Origin: a virus
Virus record (IMG/VR): IMGVR_UViG_3300025138_000506
Coordinates: 1-20,232 of that record
Length of the DNA: 20,232 nt
Direction: 5' to 3' (one strand)
Shown: positions 1-4,706 of the stretch, in pieces
How the letters are laid out: every line of letters starts with the position of its first letter
How positions within the stretch are numbered: the first letter of the stretch is position 1
Program-made: the position numbers and the translations under genes
The notes under the pieces: generated by a model
The model's input: only the letters and a program-made list of their open reading frames with translations
Databases searched by the model: none
Told to the model about the DNA's origin: nothing

Positions 1-212
1 GTGAAGAACTTGACGAGAAGCACGACAAGGGCGTGTGGCAAGACATGAAATCACGCTTGCGTCAGATGAAGCATGTCAATAATGTTCATACTCTGTTTGA
101 GGATATGAAGCCTAAAATACAGGAAATTAAACAACGTAATCCAGAGGCAGCGCAGCACATTGTTAAGCTGTTCCTTGATGCTGAAGATAAACTGACAACA
201 GGAGAAGCCTAA
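1..212 (+). CDS. C-terminal fragment of an early-operon protein, possibly a ssDNA-annealing protein
   Basis: This reading frame is open from the left edge (first full codon at base 3) and ends in TAA at 210-212, giving the last 69 residues of a charged, helical, soluble protein. No domain can be named with certainty. The tail has evenly spaced hydrophobic residues, a Trp near the start of the fragment and a pattern of two or three amphipathic helices, which resembles the C-terminal tails of phage ERF/RecT-type annealing proteins. The next gene encodes a protein with an SSB-like tip, and annealing proteins and SSBs are often neighbours, so this is a reasonable guess, not an identification. Its stop overlaps the next start by one base (TAATG at 210-214), showing that the two genes are in one operon. 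Confidence 0.7.
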   Translation, partial: EELDEKHDKGVWQDMKSRLRQMKHVNNVHTLFEDMKPKIQEIKQRNPEAAQHIVKLFLDAEDKLTTGEA

Positions 213-544
213 TGGCCTTGAGAAAAATCACTTCTATTCGCTGCTTTGCGAATGACCCAGACAAGAAAGCAACTCATAGCAATTCAAACTGGAAGCCCTA
301 TGTAGGCAAGGAACCAGGCGATGTTGTTCTAAGCAAGGACACACGGCATCAAATCTCTGTCTTTGCGAATGAGGATGGTTCTATTGACGTAAGCATCAGT
401 GAACGCATTGCAGAGGATTACACAAGCGGTGAAAGCATTGCTGCTAACGTAAGACAGGGCGGCATGCGTAAGATTGCCGAGTCAATGGAAACACCACCCG
501 CACCTAAGCAACAGATTGTCCTTGATGATGAAGTCCCTTTCTAA
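212..544 (+). CDS. Putative single-stranded DNA-binding protein with SSB-type acidic tip
   Basis: This encodes 110 residues. The start is ATG at 212, with a good Shine-Dalgarno AGGAG at 200-204, seven bases upstream. The C-terminus is LDDEVPF, which closely matches the acidic tip of bacterial SSB proteins (DDDIPF in E. coli), the peptide through which SSB recruits replication and repair partners. A Pro- and Gln-containing linker precedes the tip, and the body (about residues 5-90) reads as mixed beta strand and helix, compatible with a small OB-fold, although I cannot confirm that fold by eye. The neighbours upstream and downstream fit an early DNA-metabolism operon. A phage SSB is the likeliest role. 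The alternative is another small protein that has acquired the tip to bind host SSB partners. Confidence 0.6.
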   Translation: MALRKITSIRCFANDPDKKATHSNSNWKPYVGKEPGDVVLSKDTRHQISVFANEDGSIDVSISERIAEDYTSGESIAANVRQGGMRKIAESMETPPAPKQQIVLDDEVPF

Positions 545-839
545 TCTGGAAACTGCCTTTCATGCTTTAGACCATTGCAAGGACATACTCTTGGAAAGGT
601 CTAAGTATGGAACGGTAGGTGATAACTTCCGGCAAATCAGTGAAATGGGGTCTATGATTACAGGCCACAAGATGACTGAAACACAGGTCTGCGCCTTTAT
701 GATAGCTGTAAAATTATCTAGGTTATCAGCCAAGGATGAGTTTGGTTTAAACTGTAACCACATAGATTCATTCGTAGACATCATAGGCTATGGCGCGATT
801 GCTTTAGAACTGCTGGAAGATGGCAAAGAAAAAGTTTGA
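525..839 (+). CDS. DUF6378 family phage protein
   Basis: This encodes 104 residues from ATG at 525 (a second ATG follows at 528). A longer reading frame opens at a TTG at 474, but that start would overlap the previous gene by 71 bases, so the ATG pair, which overlaps it by 20, is preferred. No Shine-Dalgarno is visible, so initiation is probably coupled to translation of the upstream gene. The protein matches the pattern of DUF6378 as I know it: an N-terminal helix, an R-x-x-YG-x-x-GDNF motif at about residues 23-32, an all-helical core with K-x-SRL, and a closing DSFVDIIGYG motif near residue 85. The family is widespread in phages and its activity is unknown. Its all-alpha, acidic build recalls MazG-like nucleotide pyrophosphatases, but that link is my inference. 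Confidence 0.75.
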   Translation: MMKSLSNLETAFHALDHCKDILLERSKYGTVGDNFRQISEMGSMITGHKMTETQVCAFMIAVKLSRLSAKDEFGLNCNHIDSFVDIIGYGAIALELLEDGKEKV

Positions 840-1050
840 TTCACGGCAGATTGCATGTGCTGTATGTGGTCACAAACATTATATAAAAGATGGTGGATGG
901 GTAATACTTGGGAGTAAGCAGCCCATCTGCTATTCGCTAAACAGGAGGGAATGTTATGGAAAGATGCGAGTGTTGTGGACAGCCAAAGCTGGGCAAGCCA
1001 GCAAAGAAAAGAGGAAGGTGGACATTCTTAAAGAGTTTGAAAGTTGGTGA
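820..1050 (+). CDS. Small Cys/His protein, zinc-ribbon-like N-terminus
   Basis: This encodes 76 residues from ATG at 820, overlapping the end of the DUF6378 gene by 20 bases. The N-terminal half has C13-x2-C16-G-H18-x-H20, then C37 and C45, a spacing that could bind one zinc ion. I do not recognise the family. The last third (after about residue 45) overlaps the next gene for 95 bases in another frame and looks less protein-like, so either the two genes truly overlap or the product is altered at the tandem AGG AGG codons at 943-948. There is no convincing Shine-Dalgarno, and coupling to the upstream gene is likely. The N-terminal part is probably coding. The C-terminal part is less certain. 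Confidence 0.5.
   Translation: MAKKKFDSRQIACAVCGHKHYIKDGGWVILGSKQPICYSLNRRECYGKMRVLWTAKAGQASKEKRKVDILKEFESW
943..948 (+). promoter_or_regulatory. Perfect AGGAGG Shine-Dalgarno inside the upstream gene; also tandem AGG AGG codons
   Basis: AGGAGG lies seven bases before the ATG at 956 and is the strongest ribosome-binding site in this operon, so it decides that start. In the frame of the upstream gene the same six bases are read as two consecutive AGG arginine codons. Tandem AGG codons are known to promote +1 frameshifting in E. coli when the cognate tRNA is scarce, and a +1 shift here would enter exactly the frame of the downstream gene. Independent initiation is the simpler reading. Confidence 0.7.
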
Positions 1051-1177
1051 AGCACTTACATTTGATAACTGGCTTGAACATGAAAGGGCAAGGGATGCTG
1101 CGCGACACTACAACATCCCTTACAAATCATTCAAACACAGAGATGGCTCTGGCTATAGTCTAGTTATTTCTTCTTAG
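956..1177 (+). CDS. Small phage protein with CxCC knuckle and VGE motif
   Basis: This encodes 73 residues, starting at ATG 956 behind a perfect AGGAGG and ending in TAG at 1175-1177. The N-terminus has C4-E-C6-C7-G, typical of a small zinc-binding turn, followed by a basic stretch. Residues 25-73 follow a pattern I know from small phage proteins: L-K-V-GE, then an alanine-rich helix with R-x-AA, then a FKHRDGSGY-type beta end. No function is known for such proteins. It is the last gene of the plus-strand operon. Its final 14 bases overlap, tail to tail, the last gene of the minus-strand late operon. Confidence 0.75.
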   Translation: MERCECCGQPKLGKPAKKRGRWTFLKSLKVGEALTFDNWLEHERARDAARHYNIPYKSFKHRDGSGYSLVISS

Positions 1178-1195
1178 ACTTCTTAATCTTTTTTT
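1157..1195 (+). terminator. Weak candidate rho-independent terminator for the plus-strand operon
   Basis: AGTCTA at 1157-1162 pairs with TAGACT at 1175-1180 (six base pairs, loop of 12), followed by a pyrimidine-rich run ending in seven T at 1189-1195. The stem is short and AT-rich, and the T run begins eight bases after it, so this is a poor match to a strong intrinsic terminator. It is the only candidate at the convergent junction. On the minus strand the stem has no following T run. Confidence 0.25.
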
Positions 1196-1286
1196 GCAAA
1201 GCGGTAGGCAATGTCTTCTGCTTTGCAGTTAGTTTCTTTGCTGGTCGGCCCATTTTTGAACCGTAAGTTCCTTTTCCCATCGGCAT
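1164..1286 (-). CDS. 40-residue lysine-rich mini-protein
   Basis: The frame runs from ATG at 1286 to TAA at 1164-1166 and encodes 40 residues. It begins MPMGKGTYGSKMGRP, contains 13 Lys and 1 Arg with no acidic residue, and ends in a lysine run. The MPxGKGTYGxKxGRP start is one I recognise from very small conserved proteins in marine phages, which argues that it is a real gene despite its size. Its ATG follows directly after the stop of the upstream gene (TAAATG), so it is coupled to it. ATG at 1280 is an alternative start. It is the last gene of the late operon and overlaps the opposing gene by 14 bases. The function is unknown; the charge suggests binding to nucleic acid or to a membrane or cell-wall polyanion. 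Confidence 0.75.
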   Translation of the reverse strand: MPMGKGTYGSKMGRPAKKLTAKQKTLPTALQKKIKKSKKK

Positions 1287-1556
1287 TTAACAATCCCACT
1301 TCCTTAATGCTTTGTTGATACGACTATTCGGGTCACGCGCTGTCTTCTTACTTGTCAGCTTCTTCTTCATGCCTTTCATTCTAGCACAAAAACTCTTACG
1401 CCTAGCTGCTGACTTGGGCGATTTCTTTGCCTGCTTACGAGATACAGGGGCTTTTAGATTCATACCTTGGCGTTTGGCAGATGCACGGCCTTTAGCGTTC
1501 AGACCACCTGACTTACTCTTGCCTGCCTTGCGCTGCCATGCTGGTGACTTAGCCAT
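1287..1556 (-). CDS. DUF6321 family basic protein
   Basis: This encodes 89 residues. The start MAKSPAWQRKxGK, the GGLNAKGRAS motif at about residues 17-26, the FCARMKGMKKK segment at 56-66 and the DPNSRINKALRKW end at 75-87 match the DUF6321 family as I know it from many phages. It is extremely basic: 20 Lys and 10 Arg against 2 Asp. The function is unknown. The family is usually carried near structural or lysis genes, as here. It overlaps the endolysin gene by eight bases (start ATG at 1556, endolysin stop at 1549-1551) and abuts the following mini-gene without a gap. A nucleic-acid-binding or virion-packaged role is my inference from charge only. Confidence 0.85.
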   Translation of the reverse strand: MAKSPAWQRKAGKSKSGGLNAKGRASAKRQGMNLKAPVSRKQAKKSPKSAARRKSFCARMKGMKKKLTSKKTARDPNSRINKALRKWDC

Positions 1557-2004
1557 CTTTCTTTAGCCCGTGGGTATACCCGTCTTGCTTATTATATGTA
1601 AGCGACTCACCTCTACCGCCTTCAATGTAGCTACAATGTATCCAGCCAGAGTTGCCGCCAGTATAACACTCAAGAATAAGCTGGTCATATTCTAGGTTGT
1701 CCTCAATCCACTTAGCCAGGTCATAGTTATCTATGCCTGCTACCTCAAAGTCTGCTGCCTCACCCTTGGCATGTTGGCTGTCTAAGCTACTGCCAATTGC
1801 AACGCATAACTCTGGGCTGCGGTAGCCTGACGAAACCACAAACGAACCAAACTCATCTCGGATAGGCTGCAATATCTTTTCACACAACAGTTCCATAGCC
1901 TCTATGTGATGCAGTTCTGGGGCGTTAGGAATACCCTTACGTTCAGCAATCTGAGACTTCACCATTTCTTCTAATGAGAAGTTAGGAGACAATGGAAAGG
2001 TCAT
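1549..2004 (-). CDS. Endolysin, peptidase M15 family (D-Ala-D-Ala carboxypeptidase-like)
   Basis: This encodes 151 residues with the Peptidase_M15_3 layout. The N-terminal FSLEEMVKSQ region leads into a conserved VSSGYRSPELC segment (about 57-67), the zinc motif S-x-H-x2-G-x-A-x-D with ligands H78 and D85, and the second zinc motif WIHCS with H123. These three ligands are the ones expected for an active zinc metallopeptidase. Family members cut peptide bonds in the cell-wall stem peptides. No signal peptide is visible, so the enzyme would depend on a holin, and a 3TM holin is encoded two genes upstream. The start ATG at 2004 overlaps the preceding stop as ATGA. It is the only clear peptidoglycan-degrading enzyme in the window. 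Confidence 0.9.
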   Translation of the reverse strand: MTFPLSPNFSLEEMVKSQIAERKGIPNAPELHHIEAMELLCEKILQPIRDEFGSFVVSSGYRSPELCVAIGSSLDSQHAKGEAADFEVAGIDNYDLAKWIEDNLEYDQLILECYTGGNSGWIHCSYIEGGRGESLTYNKQDGYTHGLKKDG

Positions 2005-2153
2005 TTCTTTTTCTTCTTTGCTGTCTTCGCGCTGCGCCTAAAGTTAGCAGCAGTCGGCGCACCCTTGCTTCCAGGCTTGCGCATCTTCTCACCAGACCCA
2101 GCAGCAATACGTTTCTTTTTTGCATGAATGTTAGAATATAATCCGCGTTTCAT
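2001..2153 (-). CDS. 50-residue basic mini-protein of a conserved phage family
   Basis: The frame runs from ATG at 2153 to TGA at 2001-2003 and encodes 50 residues. It begins MKRGLYSNIHAKKKRI, contains a GSGEKMRKPGSKGAPT segment at about residues 19-34, and ends in five lysines. I recognise this RGLYxNIHAKxxRI...GSGExMRKPGSKGAPT pattern as a recurrent small protein of marine phages with no known function. It has 13 Lys and 5 Arg against one Glu. Both ends overlap neighbours as ATGA (2150-2153 with the holin stop and 2001-2004 with the endolysin start), which fits a coupled gene exactly. It lies between holin and endolysin, so a part in lysis or in late virion assembly is possible but unproven. 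Confidence 0.85.
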   Translation of the reverse strand: MKRGLYSNIHAKKKRIAAGSGEKMRKPGSKGAPTAANFRRSAKTAKKKKK

Positions 2154-2545
2154 TTTGTCAGCCCCTTTGATTTTTCAAAACTACGCATTCCACCTAGTCC
2201 TAATAATCCTAATAATACAGTCATTAGGCTATCCATGTCAAAAGATGGATAAGCCACAGCCTCTATGCCCATGTAGGCTGTCACTACATCCATAGTCGGG
2301 AACACTAGAAAGTGGGCGAATAAAGCTAGGCTACAGCACCAGCCAACACTAGGCCGCCAGCCTGACACAAACAGGTTTTTTGACTTGGCTTCCTCAGCAT
2401 TGACAGCTAACTGGCCCTTGGCTAGCTCTTGCGCGTGACGTTCAGCCATTGTAGCTATTTCGTGAGCCAGCTTGTTTTTCTGGTCTTTGTCCTCGACAAA
2501 CTTGCCAATTAAATCAGTAGCTGGGCCGATTAGTGCTTGTAACAT
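2150..2545 (-). CDS. Holin, 3TM family (gene-transfer-agent holin type)
   Basis: This encodes 131 residues. The N-terminal 55 residues are a charged amphipathic helical region (DQKNKLAHEI...), followed by a WRPSVGW motif at about 63-69, a hydrophobic segment at about 68-90, a polar link, and a Leu/Gly-rich second segment near 104-121 ending in GGMRSFEK. This layout matches the phage holin of three membrane helices also found with gene transfer agents (PF11351). The protein would form lesions in the inner membrane that release or activate the endolysin. It starts at ATG 2545 with a TAATG overlap on the upstream gene and ends with an ATGA overlap on the next, within the lysis block. Confidence 0.85.
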   Translation of the reverse strand: MLQALIGPATDLIGKFVEDKDQKNKLAHEIATMAERHAQELAKGQLAVNAEEAKSKNLFVSGWRPSVGWCCSLALFAHFLVFPTMDVVTAYMGIEAVAYPSFDMDSLMTVLLGLLGLGGMRSFEKSKGLTK

Positions 2546-2835
2546 TACCTTGCCTCTAACATAAGTTTAAGTTTTTCTATCTCAATTTCTAAATCATGCA
2601 CCCTGGTTACAGTATCTTGGACGCTTTTAGGTGGTTCAAACTCATCAATCCAGTTGTCGTTCTCCTCAACTTCTTCCATTGTCAGTTCAAGATTGTGTTC
2701 AAGAAAACTAATGCGTTCTGTCAGCCCAAAATAAACCCAAACACTGACCGCTGTAAAAGCAATCATGCTTATAAGATTCCGCAATGGAATTGTTATTTCG
2801 CTTGCTTCGTTTAACTTTGTCGCTGCTTGTTTCAT
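2545..2835 (-). CDS. Single-pass membrane protein with coiled-coil tail
   Basis: This encodes 96 residues. A short N-terminus is followed by one membrane helix (about residues 18-38, IPLRNLISMIAFTAVSVWVY) and then a long acidic helical region with heptad-like Leu/Ile spacing (about 43-95), including ENDNWIDEFEPPKSVQD. I recognise this as a conserved but uncharacterised marine phage protein. The topology (an N-terminal membrane anchor followed by a periplasm-length coiled coil) and the location beside holin and endolysin make an i-spanin-like role worth considering, but no partner outer-membrane lipoprotein is visible, so this is only a suggestion. The start overlaps the upstream stop as TAATG at 2833-2837. 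Confidence 0.75.
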   Translation of the reverse strand: MKQAATKLNEASEITIPLRNLISMIAFTAVSVWVYFGLTERISFLEHNLELTMEEVEENDNWIDEFEPPKSVQDTVTRVHDLEIEIEKLKLMLEAR

Positions 2836-3251
2836 TATATATCTCTACGTCCTCTTACTGCCGCCAACGCTTTATTAAACGAGTGCAGTTCCGCTTTAGG
2901 CGCATCAAAAAGCTGGTGCGGCATGCGCTTCGACTTTTGTTGCACCTGTTGAATGGGCAAGAACAACGCTTTGCGGTGTTCCAGGCCGACACAGCATAAA
3001 ATGTCATAGTCTCTCTCATTTGGTAAAACTTTATTCTTTTGTCCACTGCCAAATTGAAAATGGTACACCGGATTTCTAGCCTCTTTGTCGCCAGATAGCT
3101 TCGCAGTCTTAACTTGTATCCTGATATATTCATTTTCTTTCCACGCTAATAAATCAACCTTGTCTTGCTGACACATAGACACTCGCCAACCTAATGATAA
3201 CACAACGGCAGCGGCGTGATACTCACCGATAAGCCCTGTTGTCGTACTCAT
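2835..3251 (-). CDS. PD-(D/E)XK family nuclease, Holliday-junction-resolvase-like
   Basis: This encodes 138 residues from ATG at 3251. The frame extends upstream to 3314, but ATG 3251 forms an ATGA overlap with the preceding stop, as elsewhere in this operon, and starts just before the conserved fold. The motif series is GLIGEY with E10, then D33 in VDLL, then the IQVK pair Q46-x-K48, matching the E ... D ... (E/Q)-x-K catalytic pattern of the PD-(D/E)XK superfamily and the layout of small archaeal-type resolvases. These enzymes cut branched or double-stranded DNA using Mg2+. The replacement of the usual acidic residue by Gln46 is tolerated in some family members. A nuclease between membrane proteins and a holin is unexpected by function. 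It may resolve DNA branches before packaging or degrade host DNA. Confidence 0.75.
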   Translation of the reverse strand: MSTTTGLIGEYHAAAVVLSLGWRVSMCQQDKVDLLAWKENEYIRIQVKTAKLSGDKEARNPVYHFQFGSGQKNKVLPNERDYDILCCVGLEHRKALFLPIQQVQQKSKRMPHQLFDAPKAELHSFNKALAAVRGRRDI

Positions 3252-3748
3252 CCAACGCCAATCGCTTTTGCTGTTTTTACCATCACCGTGATAAACAGCC
3301 CGATTACTACGCAAGCAAGCGCAAGGACAGCCAATCCAACCTTCATGTTATCAATCATTTCTTGCTGGGAAAGCGCCGCTTCTCTACGCGCCTTGGCATG
3401 GGCTTCCCTGGCCTCTCGTATTCTCTTAGCACGTTCATCTAGTATAGACTGCCATGTGCCAGCGCCAAATCTGTGGTCTGTTAAGCGCCTGACTTCAGCC
3501 ACCTGTTCGGCAGCCAACCTTGCATCTATCATTTCCTTTGCAACATTCTGAACGCCAAACTGGTCTGCTATACCCATGCCAGTTTTCTTGTTGCTTGCGG
3601 CTTGAACTTGCTGTTGACCGTTAAGCAGCGCGTCTATGTCGCCTGCAATAGCGCCAACGTCCTTGGCTGTGCCAATGGCTGACTTAATCCCGTCCACACT
3701 TGCTTTCACAAGCGCAATGCCAGCTAATGCAGTGCTAATCGGTTCCAC
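3248..3748 (-). CDS. Conserved marine-phage protein with helical body and C-terminal membrane anchor
   Basis: This encodes 166 residues if it starts at GTG 3748, which I prefer. That codon overlaps the upstream TAG as TAGTG and gives the usual (M/V)EPIxTALAG start of relatives I recognise. An ATG at 3787 would add 13 residues and overlap the upstream gene by 40 bases. The body is alpha-helical: an Ala/Ile-rich start, a GMGIADQFGV segment near residue 70, an FGAGTWQSILDERAKRI motif near 95-110, a highly charged Ala/Arg/Glu helix, and a membrane helix at about 136-158. The function is unknown. A membrane-anchored helical protein beside lysis genes might act in lysis timing or in the virion, and I cannot decide between these. 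Confidence 0.75.
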   Translation of the reverse strand: MEPISTALAGIALVKASVDGIKSAIGTAKDVGAIAGDIDALLNGQQQVQAASNKKTGMGIADQFGVQNVAKEMIDARLAAEQVAEVRRLTDHRFGAGTWQSILDERAKRIREAREAHAKARREAALSQQEMIDNMKVGLAVLALACVVIGLFITVMVKTAKAIGVG

Positions 3749-3951
3749 TAGGACAGCATACCCTTCTTCAATGTCTGACATCGCCACATTTTTGGCTGCA
3801 TGCCGTGAACCATCTCGCCAATATCACGGCCCATTTCCATTGCACGTTGTTCGCATTGGCGTTGAGTAGGCCACGGCCCACGATAATCCTCAAAGGTTAT
3901 GCAAGCAGTAGGGTCGGCAATCGCGCAGGCAATGACGACAGCCTTAAACAT
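3748..3951 (-). CDS. Small cysteine-containing, possibly exported protein
   Basis: This encodes 67 residues from ATG 3951, overlapping the upstream gene by eight bases. A short hydrophobic N-terminus (MFKAVVIACAIA) is followed by an ACITFEDYRGPW motif, then C34 and C58 in a helical C-terminal part. The CxTFEDxRGPW pattern is one I have seen in small proteins of marine phages and bacteria. The paired cysteines and the hydrophobic start suggest export and a disulphide, but the hydrophobic stretch is too short for a standard signal peptide and I cannot confirm export. The stop TAG overlaps the GTG of the next gene. Confidence 0.65.
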   Translation of the reverse strand: MFKAVVIACAIADPTACITFEDYRGPWPTQRQCEQRAMEMGRDIGEMVHGMQPKMWRCQTLKKGMLS

Positions 3952-4120
3952 CGCCCTGTATCTTTTTTAATATTGATTGCACGGTCTTGGTCTCCCAAAT
4001 ACGGATGCAAATCCACACGCCGGTAAACAAAGCAACGACATCAGGAACCATAGCCATGTAAGCAGCGGCAGTGCCAGTGCCAGCAACTACGTCAAGGATG
4101 ACTTTGGTTTCATCGTTCAT
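3944..4120 (-). CDS. Small membrane protein, holin-like
   Basis: This encodes 58 residues from ATG 4120, which overlaps the upstream TAA as TAATG. An ATG at 4138 would add six residues inside the upstream gene and is less likely. A charged N-terminus (MNDETK) leads into a hydrophobic region spanning about residues 10-45 with a small break (AMVPD), giving one long or two short membrane helices, and then a basic C-terminal tail (WETKTVQSILKK). The pattern resembles very small membrane proteins common in marine phages that are sometimes called holins. With a clear 3TM holin downstream, this could be a second holin, an antiholin or a pinholin, but nothing in the sequence decides it. Confidence 0.65.
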   Translation of the reverse strand: MNDETKVILDVVAGTGTAAAYMAMVPDVVALFTGVWICIRIWETKTVQSILKKIQGDV

Positions 4121-4695
4121 TAGATTGTCTCCGGCCAATCGTTAATCGGCGCATTGCCAGTTGGCTTGCCATCGCTATCAACAGGCGTATCATACAACGC
4201 CATGAAAGCAGCAAGGTCAGCAGCATTGGTAATAGCTGTGCCAATACTGTTGCTGGCAGTGCGAACCGCAGCCCTATAAGTTGTAACGGTTGAAGGCACA
4301 GAATAAGAATCAACCTCTGTTGCTTTGATAACTTGCCAGTCATGAGGCGCAAGCAGTCCAGCCGCTTGTGTCTTGGCTAAGGCTATGGCGTTGGACTTCA
4401 GACCAAGTGTAACAATTTGATTGCCATCAGCATCGTTGACTGCCTTACCATCCTCATCAACTACATCAATGTCTGTGAGTGAGCGAGGGATTAACGTGCC
4501 GTCAGTCTGTCTGCCCCAATAAAACCTGTTATCAAATGCAGCTTCACTAGCTGGTGCATCTTCCCAAGAAACACCCCAACTTTTTTTATCATCATCAGAC
4601 CAAGCAGATGCCCAATTATAGGGATGCTTATAACCGTTATTATCAACCCACGCTTTGCCAGCGCGAATGATAGTATTGTTATATTTCCAAGGCAT
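4120..4695 (-). CDS. Tail-fibre-assembly-like protein
   Basis: This encodes 191 residues from ATG 4695, with a good Shine-Dalgarno six bases upstream. The N-terminal region (MPWKYNNTIIRAGKAWVDN, KHPYNW) leads into a GVSWEDAP segment, an FDNRFYWG motif near residues 54-61 and an acidic VDEDGK turn. The C-terminal part has YRAAVRTASNSI at about 140-151, a motif also seen near the end of phage fibre-assembly chaperones, followed by a short helix and a Pro-rich tail. The gene sits directly after the large adhesin-like gene, where fibre chaperones are usually found. I infer a chaperone or accessory role in folding or attaching that protein. A minor structural component is the main alternative. Confidence 0.55.
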   Translation of the reverse strand: MPWKYNNTIIRAGKAWVDNNGYKHPYNWASAWSDDDKKSWGVSWEDAPASEAAFDNRFYWGRQTDGTLIPRSLTDIDVVDEDGKAVNDADGNQIVTLGLKSNAIALAKTQAAGLLAPHDWQVIKATEVDSYSVPSTVTTYRAAVRTASNSIGTAITNAADLAAFMALYDTPVDSDGKPTGNAPINDWPETI

Positions 4696-4701
4696 TTCTA
4701 T

Positions 4702-4706
4702 CTCCT
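4702..4706 (-). promoter_or_regulatory. Shine-Dalgarno of the fibre-assembly-like gene
   Basis: Read on the minus strand this is AGGAG, six bases before the ATG at 4695. It overlaps the TAG stop of the preceding gene (4705-4707). It marks one of the few places in the late operon with a strong independent ribosome-binding site rather than a simple stop/start overlap. Confidence 0.7.

Noticed and set aside
474-839. TTG at 474 as the start of the DUF6378 gene
   Set aside because: It overlaps the SSB-like gene by 71 bases, adds residues outside the family pattern, and ATG 525/528 is available.
1196-1226. Hairpin GCAAAGC / GCTTTGC near the convergent junction as a terminator
   Set aside because: The T run lies before the stem on the plus strand and is an A run after it on the minus strand, the loop is 17 bases, and the stem is inside the 40-codon gene.
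2835-3314. Longer nuclease start at 3314
   Set aside because: It would overlap the upstream gene by 67 bases. ATG 3251 makes the ATGA junction seen throughout the operon and begins at the fold.
3248-3787. ATG 3787 as start of the tail-anchored protein
   Set aside because: Forty-base overlap with the upstream gene, whereas GTG 3748 gives a TAGTG junction and the expected EPIxTAL start. Not excluded completely.
3925-3951. VIAC near the start of the 67-residue protein as a lipobox, making it an o-spanin
   Set aside because: Only eight residues precede the cysteine, too short for a lipoprotein signal peptide.
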